This document shows positions 35,549-43,988 of a stretch of 64,000 bases of DNA, one piece after another. Each line of letters begins with the position of its first letter. Position 1 is the stretch's first letter. The notes below the pieces were generated by a model. It was not told the DNA's origin. It ran no database searches and saw nothing but the letters and a program-made list of their open reading frames with translations. This stretch comes from AP-15 sp050729795 (GTDB lineage: Bacteria > Pseudomonadota > Alphaproteobacteria > ATCC43930 > CGMCC-115725). The position numbers were made by a program, and so were the translations under genes. The stretch spans positions 1 to 64,000 of the forward strand of contig JBOHME010000008.1 of assembly GCA_050729795.1 (NCBI GenBank), read 5' to 3'.

Positions 35549-36028
35549 ATGATCGGGCATCGGCAAGTGCGAAAGGCTATCCTCGGTGCCGTTCCGTTTT
35601 GCGTGATCTCTATCGCCAGTGCGTCGTTGCTTTCCGGTTGCAGCGACTGGAAGCAAGTGATCGGCATGGATGAGCCGATGCCCGACGAATTCGCGGTCGA
35701 ATCACGCGCGCCTCTGATCGTGCCACCGGATTTCAATCTGCGCCCGCCCGAGCCCGGGGCGCCGCGGCCGCAGGAGAAGACCGCCGAGCAGCAGGCTCAG
35801 CAGCTGATCGATCAGGCCGGGCCCGGCCAGGCGGGGAAGGAAAACGCCGATTTCCGCCTGCACGCCTCGCCCAACGGGTTGCCGAGCCTCAACCCGCAGA
35901 CGCCGGACCAGGCCGCGACGGTCGGGTCGCAGAGCCTGTCGAGCAAGCTGTTGAGCTATGGCGGCACCGGCAATGCCGGGGCGACCGTTGACAAGCGCAC
36001 CACGACGCCGCTGAAGGGCGTCTATTGA
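35549..36028 (+). CDS. DUF3035 outer-membrane lipoprotein (BamF-like)
   Basis: This is a 159-residue lipoprotein with lipobox LLSGC at residue 30, then SDWKQVIGMDEPMPDEF and the Pro-rich RAPLIVPPDFNLRPPEP, the signature of DUF3035. In Caulobacter a member is the Bam-complex subunit BamF. Position directly after lspA, 25 bp, is conserved in alphaproteobacteria. A structural or accessory role at the outer-membrane beta-barrel assembly machine is inferred. The C-terminal half is low-complexity and probably flexible. Confidence 0.87.
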   Translation: MIGHRQVRKAILGAVPFCVISIASASLLSGCSDWKQVIGMDEPMPDEFAVESRAPLIVPPDFNLRPPEPGAPRPQEKTAEQQAQQLIDQAGPGQAGKENADFRLHASPNGLPSLNPQTPDQAATVGSQSLSSKLLSYGGTGNAGATVDKRTTTPLKGVY

Positions 36029-36120
36029 TCCACTCCGCATTGTTGGCCGCGGCAGGGTGGAGTACTGCCCGCCGGTCGCTGCGCAAGGGCCCGTGAGCGA
36101 ATGGCATTCCGAGATCGCCG

Positions 36121-36885
36121 ATGACCCTGTTCGACCTTTCCGGCCGCGTCGCGGTCGTCACCGGCGGCAATGGCGGGATCGGGTTCGGCATGGCACGCGG
36201 GCTCGCCGCTGCCGGCGCCAAGATGGTCGTGGCGGCACGCGATCCAGAGAAATCCGCGGCGGCGGTGGCCGAGTTGGAAGGCATCGGGGCCGAGAGCAGC
36301 TTTATCGCGGTCGATATCGCCGACGAGGCCTCCTGCCGCGCGATGGTCGCGGCGGCTCTCGATCGCTTCGGCCGGCTCGACATCCTCGTCAACAACGCCG
36401 GCCGCTCGATCCGCAAGCCGGCCGAGACCTACTCCGCCGCCGAATGGCAGGCGGTCCTCGATCTTAATCTGACAGGCGCCTTTATCTGCGCGCAGGCCGC
36501 CTATCCGGCGATGCGGCGGGCCGGCGGCGGCAAGATCATCAATATTGGCTCGATGTTTGCCATTTTCGGCGCCGCCTATGCGGTGCCTTACGCTGCGAGC
36601 AAGGGCGGGCTCTTGCAGATGACCAAATCGCTGGCCGCGGCCTGGGCGCCCGACAACATCCAGGTCAACGCCGTGCTGCCCGGCTGGATCGACACCGCGC
36701 TGACTCGCGATGCGCGGCGTGAGGTCGCCGGGCTCGACGAGCGGGTCTTGGCGCGCACCCCGGCCGGGCGCTGGGGCGTCCCCGACGACCTCGCCGGAAT
36801 CGCCGTGTTTTTGGCGTCTTCCGCCTCCGATTTCGTCACCGGCGCTGCGATCCCGGTCGATGGCGGCTTTGCCGCCTCCGGCTGA
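36121..36885 (+). CDS. Short-chain dehydrogenase/reductase
   Basis: This is a 254-residue classical SDR. The NAD(P) motif TGGNGGIGFGMA is at residue 15, NNAG near 90 and the catalytic YxxxK (YAASKGG) near 157; the C-terminus has VPDDLAGIAVFLASSASDFV and GAAIPVDGGFAASG, typical of 3-oxoacyl-ACP-reductase-like or gluconate 5-dehydrogenase-type enzymes. Substrate unknown. It lies 92 bp after the DUF3035 gene and is convergent to the HIT gene. Confidence 0.9.
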   Translation: MTLFDLSGRVAVVTGGNGGIGFGMARGLAAAGAKMVVAARDPEKSAAAVAELEGIGAESSFIAVDIADEASCRAMVAAALDRFGRLDILVNNAGRSIRKPAETYSAAEWQAVLDLNLTGAFICAQAAYPAMRRAGGGKIINIGSMFAIFGAAYAVPYAASKGGLLQMTKSLAAAWAPDNIQVNAVLPGWIDTALTRDARREVAGLDERVLARTPAGRWGVPDDLAGIAVFLASSASDFVTGAAIPVDGGFAASG

Positions 36886-36916
36886 TCAACCCTGGTTTCG
36901 GCGCCAGCGTGCCCGG

Positions 36917-37279
36917 TCACGGACGCAGCAGCATCCGGCCGAGATCGCGTCCGCCAAACAGGTGCACGTGGAAATGCGGCACCTCCTGGTGCCCGTCCGC
37001 GCCGCTGTTGGCGATGATGCGATGGCCGGTCTCGGCCACACCCTGCTCGGCGGCGATCCGTCCCAATGCGCGAAACATCGCCGATTGCTCGACCGCCGAG
37101 GCATTGGCGGCGAAATCGTCGAGCGAGACATAGGCGCTTTTGGGAATGACCAGGATATGGGTCGGAGCCAGCGGGTTGATGTCGCGGAAGGCGAGGACAT
37201 GCTCGTCTTCGTAGACCTTGCTGCAGGGCAGCTCGCCGCGCAGGATGCGGGCGAAGACATTGTTGCGATCGTAGGCCAT
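36917..37279 (-). CDS. HIT-family protein
   Basis: This is a 120-residue histidine-triad nucleotide hydrolase (HINT/PKCI-like). The triad is in the C-terminal VPHFHVHLFGGRDLG, and THILVIPKSAYVSLDDF is also family-like. It binds nucleoside monophosphates or phosphoramidates. It is the last gene after hisE (11-bp gap), a very common pairing. Confidence 0.93.
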   Translation of the reverse strand: MAYDRNNVFARILRGELPCSKVYEDEHVLAFRDINPLAPTHILVIPKSAYVSLDDFAANASAVEQSAMFRALGRIAAEQGVAETGHRIIANSGADGHQEVPHFHVHLFGGRDLGRMLLRP

Positions 37280-37290
37280 CGCCGCTCCAC

Positions 37291-37629
37291 TCAGGTCGTG
37301 CGCTTTGATCGCGCGCGTTTTTCCTCGATCCCGGAGACGCCTTCGCGCCGCGTCAATTCGGCCGCGACATCGGCGGGAGAGACCCCGGTATCGGCCCACA
37401 GCAGCAGAAGGTGATAGAGCAGGTCGGCGCTTTCCCCGACGAGCTTTGGCGCATCGCCGCGGATCCCCTCGATGACCGCTTCAACCGCCTCCTCGCCGAG
37501 CTTTTGCGCGATCTTGGTGCGCCCGCGCGCGAACAGGCGAGCCGTGTAGGAATTATGCGGGTCGGCGCCGCGGCGCGATCCGATCACCTGCCACAGCCGG
37601 TCGAGCGCGGGACCCAGCTCCTCAGCCAT
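37291..37629 (-). CDS. hisE: Phosphoribosyl-ATP diphosphatase
   Basis: This is the second step of histidine synthesis, converting PR-ATP to PR-AMP. It has 112 residues and the all-alpha MazG-like fold with KLGEEAVEAVIEGIRGD and ESADLLYHLLLLWADTGVS. It is a stand-alone HisE (HisI must be elsewhere), only 2 bp after hisF. Confidence 0.94.
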   Translation of the reverse strand: MAEELGPALDRLWQVIGSRRGADPHNSYTARLFARGRTKIAQKLGEEAVEAVIEGIRGDAPKLVGESADLLYHLLLLWADTGVSPADVAAELTRREGVSGIEEKRARSKRTT

Positions 37630-37631
37630 CG

Positions 37632-38390
37632 TCAGCTCCGCACCGGGATGCCGCATTCGGCGAGCCGGCGCTTGGCGTCGCCGATGCGGAACGTGCCGAA
37701 ATGAAAGATCGACGCGGCGAGCACCGCGGTTGCGTGGCCATCGCGAATCCCCTCGACCAGATGGTCGAGGGTGCCGACACCACCCGAGGCGATGACCGGC
37801 ACTCGCACCGCATCGGCGACAGCGCGGGTCAAGGCGATATCGAACCCGGATTTGGTGCCGTCGCGATCCATCGAGGTCAGCAGAATCTCGCCGGCGCCGT
37901 AACGGGTGAGCCGCATTGCCCATTCGATCGCATCGATCCCGGTCGGCCGCCGCCCGCCATGAGTGAAAATCTCCCAATGGCCGGACCGGACCCGCTTTGC
38001 GTCGATCGCCGTGACGATGCATTGGCTGCCGAATTTTTCAGACGCCTCGCGCACGAATTCGGGCCGGGCGACGGCCGCAGTATTGATCGACACCTTATCG
38101 GCACCGGAGAGCAGCAGGCGACGGATATCCTCGAGCGTGCGCACCCCACCGCCGACCGTCAGCGGCATAAAGCACTGCTCGGCGGTGCGGCCGACCACAT
38201 CGTAAAGCGTGTCGCGGCCCTCATGGCTGGCGGTGATGTCGAGAAAGCACAGTTCGTCGGCGCCCTCGCGGTCGTAGAACCGGGCCTGGGCCACCGGATC
38301 ACCGGCATCGACCAGACCGACAAAATTGACGCCCTTGACGACGCGGCCACCCGCGACGTCGAGACAGGGAATGACCCGCATCTTCAGCAT
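37632..38390 (-). CDS. hisF: Imidazole glycerol phosphate synthase, cyclase subunit
   Basis: This 252-residue TIM barrel, with HisH, makes imidazole glycerol phosphate and AICAR from PRFAR. The catalytic Asp near residue 11 (RVIPCLDVAGGRVVKG) and the second Asp in TSMDRDGTKSGFD are present, with phosphate-binding VGGGVRTLEDI and SGGVGTLDHL. It overlaps hisA by 7 bp. Confidence 0.97.
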   Translation of the reverse strand: MLKMRVIPCLDVAGGRVVKGVNFVGLVDAGDPVAQARFYDREGADELCFLDITASHEGRDTLYDVVGRTAEQCFMPLTVGGGVRTLEDIRRLLLSGADKVSINTAAVARPEFVREASEKFGSQCIVTAIDAKRVRSGHWEIFTHGGRRPTGIDAIEWAMRLTRYGAGEILLTSMDRDGTKSGFDIALTRAVADAVRVPVIASGGVGTLDHLVEGIRDGHATAVLAASIFHFGTFRIGDAKRRLAECGIPVRS

Positions 38391-39121
38391 GCCGCACTCC
38401 CATCGACGAGGCGCAGCGCCTTCACCGAGTCGATGCGACCGTCATAGAGCGCGCGCCCGCAGATGATCCCGGCGATGCCGTCCCCCTCATGCGCCTTCAG
38501 CGCGGCGATGTCGGCGAGCGAGGCGACACCACCCGAGGCAATGACCGGGATCCGGACCTGCCGCGCCAGCGCGGCGGTCGCCTCGGCATCGACGCCGCCG
38601 AGCGCGCCGTCGCGAGCGATGTCGGTGTGGATGATCGCCGCGACCCCGCAATCCTCGAAGCGGCGGGCCAATTCGACGACACCGGTCTCGCTCTCCTCGG
38701 TCCAGCCAGCGACCGCGACCCGGCCGCCGCGCGCATCGATGCCGACGGCGATCCGGCCGGGATAATCGGCGGCAGCCCGCCGGACCAGCTCCGGATCGCG
38801 CAATGCCGCGGTGCCGAGCACAATGCGGTCGATGCCGAGCCCGAGCCAGCGGTCGATCGCCGCATGGTCGCGGACGCCGCCGCCGAGCTGGATCTGGAGA
38901 CCAACGGCGCCGCGGATCGCCACGACCGCATTGCCATTCACCGAATGTCCAGCGAAGGCGCCGTTCAGATCGACGACGTGCAACCAACCGAACCCGGCAG
39001 CGGCGAAGCGACGTGCCTGTCCCGCCGGATCGTCGTTGAACACAGTGGCGCTCGCCATCTCGCCGCGGACGAGGCGCACACACGCACCATCCTTGAGGTC
39101 GATCGCCGGGTAGAGGATCAC
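38384..39121 (-). CDS. hisA: ProFAR isomerase
   Basis: This 245-residue TIM barrel performs the Amadori isomerisation before HisF. The N-terminus MILYPAIDLKDGACVRLVRG, QLGGGVRD and the second half IHTDIARDGALGGVD are canonical. Its ATG overlaps the stop of the GNAT gene upstream as ATGA and its end overlaps hisF, so it is fully coupled within the operon. Confidence 0.96.
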   Translation of the reverse strand: MILYPAIDLKDGACVRLVRGEMASATVFNDDPAGQARRFAAAGFGWLHVVDLNGAFAGHSVNGNAVVAIRGAVGLQIQLGGGVRDHAAIDRWLGLGIDRIVLGTAALRDPELVRRAAADYPGRIAVGIDARGGRVAVAGWTEESETGVVELARRFEDCGVAAIIHTDIARDGALGGVDAEATAALARQVRIPVIASGGVASLADIAALKAHEGDGIAGIICGRALYDGRIDSVKALRLVDGSAAC

Positions 39122-39675
39122 GGCAATGCCGCAGCGCCGTCGAACAGCTTATAGTAGTAATGGCCGGGCACGATGCGGCCATCGACCCGGGCATAGACCG
39201 GGTGGGTTCCCCAGCGCTGATAGCCAAGGCTTTCGTACAGCCTGATCGCCGCCTTCTGGGTGTCCCGCAGATCAAGATTGAGCACCGCGAGCCCCAGCTC
39301 GCTGGCCAGCCGTTCGATCTCCAGCACGATACCGCGGCCGAGACCGTGACCACGCGCCCAGGGTGCGACAAAAGCGCTGGTCAACGTTCCGGCGAATGCC
39401 TGCGCCTCGTTGTTGCGTGGCGAGCGGTTCAGCTGGGCCGAGCCGGCGACGACGCCGTCGAGCCGACCGACGACGAGCCGGCGCTCCGGCACCATGAGCA
39501 CGCCCTTCCAATAATTCTCCAGAACCTGGCGCGGCGGCGGCTTGAGCCAGCCGAACCCGCCGCCCTCGGTGATCGCGCTCTCGGTCGCATCGCACAAATC
39601 GTCGAGATCGTTGCCCGAATAGCGGGTCATCCGCTCAACCGAGACCGCCGCAGTGAGCACGGATCCGCCGCTCAC
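39118..39675 (-). CDS. GNAT acetyltransferase inside the his operon
   Basis: This is a 185-residue GNAT. The start is a GTG at 39675, whose GTGA overlaps the hisH stop; downstream Met/Val codons are possible. The acetyl-CoA motif is seen around SAFVAPWARGHGLGRGIVLE, and LNLDLRDTQKAAIRLYESLG closes the fold. The substrate is unknown. It is coupled on both sides (hisH and hisA), so it is expressed with histidine enzymes; a role in histidine metabolism or in modifying an operon product is only inferred from this context. Confidence 0.82.
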   Translation of the reverse strand: MSGGSVLTAAVSVERMTRYSGNDLDDLCDATESAITEGGGFGWLKPPPRQVLENYWKGVLMVPERRLVVGRLDGVVAGSAQLNRSPRNNEAQAFAGTLTSAFVAPWARGHGLGRGIVLEIERLASELGLAVLNLDLRDTQKAAIRLYESLGYQRWGTHPVYARVDGRIVPGHYYYKLFDGAAALP

Positions 39676-40313
39676 GGGCGCCACCGCAAAAAATTGCCGA
39701 TCAGCTGCAATCCTGTCTTCTGGCTTTTTTCCGGATGGAACTGGGTTCCGGCGAGATTGTCCCGGCCCACCACCGCGGCGAGCGGCCCGCCGTAATCGAC
39801 GGTAGCAAGGAGATCGTCGCGATCGGTCGGCCGCAGGTGATAGCTGTGCACAAAATAAGCATTGGATGTCGCATCGAGCCCGGTCAGCAGCGGGTGCGAG
39901 ACACACGATTGCAGCTCGTTCCATCCCATATGCGGGATCTTCAGCCGCGGGTCGGATGGTGTGAGGGCGACGACCTCACCGCCGATCCAGCCCAATCCCT
40001 CGACGGTCTCGAATTCCCGGCCGCATTGCGCCATCAGCTGCATGCCCACGCAGATGCCGAGAAATGGCCGCCCTCGCACGATGACCGCCTCGCGCAGCGC
40101 TTCTTCGAGGCCGGGCACAGCGGCCAGCCCGCGCCGGCAATCGGCAAAGGCGCCAACCCCGGGCAGGACGATGCGGTCCGCCGCGGCAACGGCCTCGGGC
40201 TCGGCGGTCACCCGGATGCCGGCGGCAATGCCACTCTCTGCGGCGGCGCGCTCAAAGGCTTTTGCTGCGGAACGCAGATTGCCCGAGCCGTAATCGACGA
40301 TCGCGAGAAACAT
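39672..40313 (-). CDS. hisH: Imidazole glycerol phosphate synthase, glutaminase subunit
   Basis: This 213-residue class I glutamine amidotransferase supplies ammonia to HisF. The nucleophile Cys is in RPFLGICVGMQLM, and His/Glu of the triad are in AGTQFHPEKSQKTG. ATG 40313 gives MFLAIVDYGSGNLRS and overlaps the hisB stop (TGATG). Confidence 0.96.
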   Translation of the reverse strand: MFLAIVDYGSGNLRSAAKAFERAAAESGIAAGIRVTAEPEAVAAADRIVLPGVGAFADCRRGLAAVPGLEEALREAVIVRGRPFLGICVGMQLMAQCGREFETVEGLGWIGGEVVALTPSDPRLKIPHMGWNELQSCVSHPLLTGLDATSNAYFVHSYHLRPTDRDDLLATVDYGGPLAAVVGRDNLAGTQFHPEKSQKTGLQLIGNFLRWRP

Positions 40314-40912
40314 CACAAGCTGCCGCCGAGCACGCCCTTGGTCGAGGGAACCGCCCCCTGTCGCCGCGGGTCGATCTCGACCGCCTGGCGCAAGGCGCGG
40401 GCGAGGCCCTTGTAGCAGGATTCGACGATATGGTGATTGTTCTCGCCATAAATGTTTTCGACGTGCAGCGTCACCCCTGCCGATTGGGCAAAAGCCTGAA
40501 ACCATTCCTTGAACAGCTCGGTATCCATCTCGCCGAGCTTTGGCCGGGTGAACGCCACTTTCCACACGAGATAGGGGCGGTTCGACGCGTCGAGGCTGAC
40601 CCGCGTCAAGGTCTCGTCCATCGGGATCACGGCATGGCCGTAGCGGGCGATCCCGGCGCGCGATCCGAGTGCCTTCGACACCGCTTCGCCGACGACATAG
40701 CCCGTATCCTCGGTGGTGTGATGGAAGTCGATATGCAGATCGCCCTTCGCGTGCAATTCGAGATCGATCAGGCTGTGCCTGGCGAGCTGCTCGAGCATGT
40801 GATCGAGAAAGCCGATCCCGGTCGATATGTCAGCGGTGCCGCTGCCGTCGAGATCGACCCGGCCGGTGATCTCGGTCTCCCTGGTGTTGCGTTCGACGCT
40901 CGCCACTCGCAC
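40313..40912 (-). CDS. hisB: Imidazoleglycerol-phosphate dehydratase
   Basis: This is a 199-residue stand-alone IGPD (no phosphatase domain). The metal-binding motifs FHHTTEDTGYVVGEA and the repeat-like GENNHHIVESCYKGLARAL are present, plus GIGFLDHMLEQLARHS. The GTG start at 40912 has GGAGAG at the right distance and gives the family length; the frame upstream is not conserved. It heads the hisB-hisH-GNAT-hisA-hisF-hisE-HIT transcript. Confidence 0.94.
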   Translation of the reverse strand: MRVASVERNTRETEITGRVDLDGSGTADISTGIGFLDHMLEQLARHSLIDLELHAKGDLHIDFHHTTEDTGYVVGEAVSKALGSRAGIARYGHAVIPMDETLTRVSLDASNRPYLVWKVAFTRPKLGEMDTELFKEWFQAFAQSAGVTLHVENIYGENNHHIVESCYKGLARALRQAVEIDPRRQGAVPSTKGVLGGSL

Positions 40913-41278
40913 GCCGCTCTCCTTTATCGCTCTCGTCTGGCGACGCCGCTTTTCTAGCGATTTCGCCGCAGTGCTGCCACCATCACGGTCTTGGCGGGCG
41001 CCGCTTTCGATCGTCTCGGCGACACGGACCAACGGTCACAGCATCGCCGAAATGCGCTCTTCCCGGCCGCCAATCCGCGCTTCGCGCGATCCAAGACGGG
41101 TCTCGATGCCGCCGAGCCTCGCCTCCCACGCGACGGAGACCGCCGCGGAAGCGGCACCGATGATACTCCAGCCGACGCTCGAACGACAGGAGGCTCGCCC
41201 TGCGTGAGCTTGATCACGGATCGCCGGGGCCTACATGTCAGTTTCCGGCTCCGGCAAGGCATCCCCCCGCAGCGACGC
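40913..41278. other. hisB-hslV divergent intergenic region
   Basis: This 366-bp region holds the divergent promoters. A heat-shock-type promoter candidate for hslV is at 41209-41236. Long frames in both directions are open here because of the high GC content but none has a recognisable family or ribosome binding site. No repeat or RNA is seen. Confidence 0.55.
41209..41236 (+). promoter_or_regulatory. Candidate RpoH (heat-shock) promoter of hslVU
   Basis: CTTGAT at 41209-41214 and CCTACAT at 41230-41236 are 15 bases apart, close to the alphaproteobacterial sigma-32 pattern CTTGAA...CYTATNT with one mismatch in each box. The predicted start leaves a leader of about 35 bases before the hslV ATG. 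hslVU is a classical heat-shock operon. Confidence 0.4.
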
Positions 41279-41833
41279 ATGGAACGATCGGGTGACATGA
41301 TCTGGCACGGCACGACGATCCTCTGCGTGCGCAAGGGCGCCGAGGTCGTGGTAGCCGGCGACGGCCAAGTCACAATGGGCCAGACCGTTGTCAAATCGAA
41401 TGCCCGCAAGCTGCGCCGTCTCGGCGGCGGGTCGGTTGTGGCCGGGTTTGCCGGAGCGACGGCCGATGCAATCACCCTGTTCGAACGGCTCGAAGCCAAG
41501 CTCGAGCAGTATGCCGGGCAATTGTCGAGGGCCTGTGTCGAGCTCGCCAAGGATTGGCGCACCGACCGCTATCTGCGCCGGCTCGAAGCGATGATGGCGG
41601 TGGCCGACAGGCACGTGTCGCTGATCCTGTCCGGCACCGGCGACGTGCTCGAACCGGAGGACGGGCTGATCGGCATCGGCTCGGGCGGCGGCTATGCGCT
41701 CGCCGCGGCGCGCGCACTAATTGGCATCGACTCGTTCGGCTCCGAAGAGATCGCCCGCCGGGCGATGGCCATCGCCGCGGGCATCTGCATCTATACTAAC
41801 GACAAGATCACCATCGAAAAACTCGAGTGCTGA
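41279..41833 (+). CDS. hslV: ATP-dependent protease peptidase subunit HslV
   Basis: This is the proteasome-like peptidase of the HslVU complex, 184 residues. The catalytic N-terminal threonine region is WHGTTILCVRKGAEVVVAGD; in alphaproteobacteria a short propeptide before the Thr is removed, which fits the extra residues here. GSGGGYALAAARAL and the C-terminal YTNDKITIEKLEC are typical. ATG 41279 is chosen; ATG 41297 would leave only three residues before the active Thr. Confidence 0.95.
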   Translation: MERSGDMIWHGTTILCVRKGAEVVVAGDGQVTMGQTVVKSNARKLRRLGGGSVVAGFAGATADAITLFERLEAKLEQYAGQLSRACVELAKDWRTDRYLRRLEAMMAVADRHVSLILSGTGDVLEPEDGLIGIGSGGGYALAAARALIGIDSFGSEEIARRAMAIAAGICIYTNDKITIEKLEC

Positions 41834-41839
41834 CCTCCG

Positions 41840-43171
41840 ATGCCCGCTTTCAGCCCGCGCGAAATCGTCTCCGAGCTCGACCGCTTTATCATCGGGCAGC
41901 ACGACGCCAAGCGCGCCGTGGCGATCGCGCTCAGGAACCGTTGGCGGCGCCAGCAGCTTCCGCCGGAGCTGCGCGAGGAGGTCTTGCCCAAGAATATCCT
42001 GATGATCGGACCCACCGGGTGCGGCAAGACCGAGATCGCGCGCCGTCTCGCTCGCCTTGCCCAGGCTCCGTTTGTCAAGATCGAGGCGACCAAGTTTACC
42101 GAGGTCGGCTATGTCGGCCGCGATGTCGAGCAGATCGTGCGCGACCTCGTAGAGATCGCGATCACAATGACCCGCGAGCGGTTGCGCAAGGAGGTCGAGC
42201 CCAAGGCCGAGATCGCCGCCGAGGACCGGGTGCTCGATGCGCTGGTCGGCGGCTCCGCCAGCGCCGACACGCGGCAGAAATTCAGAAAGCAGCTGCGCGA
42301 GGGTGCCCTCGACCAGCGCGAGATTGAGGTCACCATTCAGGAGAGCGCTGCAGCGAGCCTGCCGACTTTCGAAATCCCCGGCATGCCGGGTGCGCAGATG
42401 GGCATGCTCAACCTCGGCGACATTTTCGGCAAGGCGTTCGGCACGCGGGCCAAGCCCAAGCGGATGACGGTCGGGGACAGCCACCGGGTGCTGATCGCCG
42501 AGGAGAGCGACAAGCTTCTCGACCAGGATATGGTGGTGCGCGAGGCGGTGGCGGCGGTCGAGCAGAACGGCATCGTCTTTATCGACGAGATCGACAAGAT
42601 CTGCGGGCGCGGTGAGCGCCCCGGCAGCGGCTATGGCGGCGGGCCCGATGTCAGCCGCGAGGGTGTGCAGCGCGACCTGTTGCCGCTGATCGAGGGCACT
42701 ACGGTCGCGACCAAGCATGGTGCCGTCAAGACCGACCACGTATTGTTTATCGCCTCGGGCGCCTTCCATCAGGCAAAGCCGTCCGACCTGCTGCCCGAAT
42801 TGCAGGGAAGGCTGCCGATCCGGGTCGAGCTGAAAGCGCTCGACCGCAGCGATTTGCGCCGCATCCTGACCGAGCCCGAGGCGAGCCTGATCAAGCAATA
42901 CAAGGCGTTGCTCGCGACCGAAGGGGTCAGCCTCGAGTTTGACGAGGACGCGATCGACGAGCTCGCATTGCTGGCCGAGGAGATCAACAGCGCGGTCGAG
43001 AACATCGGCGCGCGCCGCCTGCACACGATCCTCGAGCGGCTCCTCGAAGAGATCAGCTTTACCGCCTCGGACCGCCCCGAAGGGACCGAGGTGCGGATCG
43101 ACCGCGCCTACGTCCGCGACCAGGTCGGCGCCTTGGCGCAAAACGCCGATCTGTCAAAATTCATCCTCTAG
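41840..43171 (+). CDS. hslU: ATPase subunit HslU
   Basis: This is the AAA+ unfoldase partner of HslV, 443 residues. Walker A is GPTGCGKTEIARRLA, Walker B is GIVFIDEIDKIC, and the inserted I domain carries VQRDLLPLIEGTTV. The C-terminal tail LAQNADLSKFIL, which docks into HslV, is intact. It is 6 bp after hslV. The pair degrades unfolded and regulatory proteins under heat stress. Confidence 0.97.
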   Translation: MPAFSPREIVSELDRFIIGQHDAKRAVAIALRNRWRRQQLPPELREEVLPKNILMIGPTGCGKTEIARRLARLAQAPFVKIEATKFTEVGYVGRDVEQIVRDLVEIAITMTRERLRKEVEPKAEIAAEDRVLDALVGGSASADTRQKFRKQLREGALDQREIEVTIQESAAASLPTFEIPGMPGAQMGMLNLGDIFGKAFGTRAKPKRMTVGDSHRVLIAEESDKLLDQDMVVREAVAAVEQNGIVFIDEIDKICGRGERPGSGYGGGPDVSREGVQRDLLPLIEGTTVATKHGAVKTDHVLFIASGAFHQAKPSDLLPELQGRLPIRVELKALDRSDLRRILTEPEASLIKQYKALLATEGVSLEFDEDAIDELALLAEEINSAVENIGARRLHTILERLLEEISFTASDRPEGTEVRIDRAYVRDQVGALAQNADLSKFIL

Positions 43172-43229
43172 TCCAGCTGACGCGTGCGTGCGTCGCCAAC
43201 TGCGCGACGTGGTGCTGTTTGTCACGCAC

Positions 43230-43385
43230 GTCGCGCGCGATCCGCCATTCTCGCGGCTCGATCTGGGCTCATGTCGCGACCACATCGAACGCGCAAAAGA
43301 TCGCCGCCAACGCGTTGTTGACCCAGATGCCGATCGGCCCGAGCCGGGTTTCGACACGCGCGGCACCGGTGACGACGGCGATCAT
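43230..43385 (-). pseudogene. Remnant of a short-chain dehydrogenase
   Basis: Read on the minus strand from the ATG at 43385, the frame encodes a piece of an SDR: RVETRLGPIGIWVNNALAAI matches the region around the conserved NNAG motif of the family. A TGA at 43269-43271 interrupts it, after which the same frame continues with AQIEPREWRIARD, also SDR-like. The Rossmann nucleotide motif and catalytic Tyr-Lys are absent. The ATG overlaps the stop of the PPC gene (ATGA). It is a decayed fragment, probably not functional. Confidence 0.6.
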
Positions 43386-43822
43386 GCGAGGTCGATCAGC
43401 GCAATGCCGAGCTCGGGCCGCTTTCTGCGGCGAAGATGCGCCGGCGCCTCGACCAGGGTCACTTCCAATGTCGGCCGCACGACACCCTCGAGCAGATGGC
43501 CGCCGCGGGTCGTGCCGTCGGCGAGGCCGAGCACGACGTGCAGATGCAATGATGGTTTACCGTCGTCGCCGGTGGCGATGTCTCCGATCGCGCTCAGCAC
43601 CTCGCATTGCTGCGCGACCGGGATCTCCCGATAGCGCTTTGCGGCGACATCGAACCACCCGACTGTGGCCTTGGCAAAGGCGCCGAGCGCCGTCAGTGAG
43701 GCGCCGGTCAAGCGCTCGCTCTCGGCAAAGCGGGTGATCGTCGAAAACGCTTCATCAGGCGGGTCGAGGACCAGCACGTAGGTACGCACACCAGCGCTTT
43801 CGGCGACGAGCTTCGATTTCAT
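43382..43822 (-). CDS. PPC/DUF296-domain protein
   Basis: This is a 146-residue protein with the PCC (plants and prokaryotes conserved, DUF296) fold: TYVLVLDPPDEAFSTI, LTGASLTALGAF, and the histidine-bearing PSLHLHVVLGLADG and GGHLLEGVVRPTLEV. Prokaryotic members may bind DNA or a small ligand; function is not known. It is transcribed toward the SDR remnant and separate from the GMC operon by 166 bp. Confidence 0.85.
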   Translation of the reverse strand: MKSKLVAESAGVRTYVLVLDPPDEAFSTITRFAESERLTGASLTALGAFAKATVGWFDVAAKRYREIPVAQQCEVLSAIGDIATGDDGKPSLHLHVVLGLADGTTRGGHLLEGVVRPTLEVTLVEAPAHLRRRKRPELGIALIDLA

Positions 43823-43988
43823 CGGGCGACTCCGCGAGAGGTCATCCGCTCAACGACCACCGCTCGGCCGTGGTTCCGGCCGCCTGCGCTCCGACGGAGC
43901 CTGTCGCGGTAAACGGCAGCGGGCACAGGCGGGGACCGCCCGGCCTCAATTGTCATTTACGGCATGTCGCCGGCCGTCCGCAGAAAGC

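Noticed and set aside
40954..41562. Minus-strand open frame between hisB and hslV
   Set aside because: It runs antisense into hslV with shadow composition and has no start signal.
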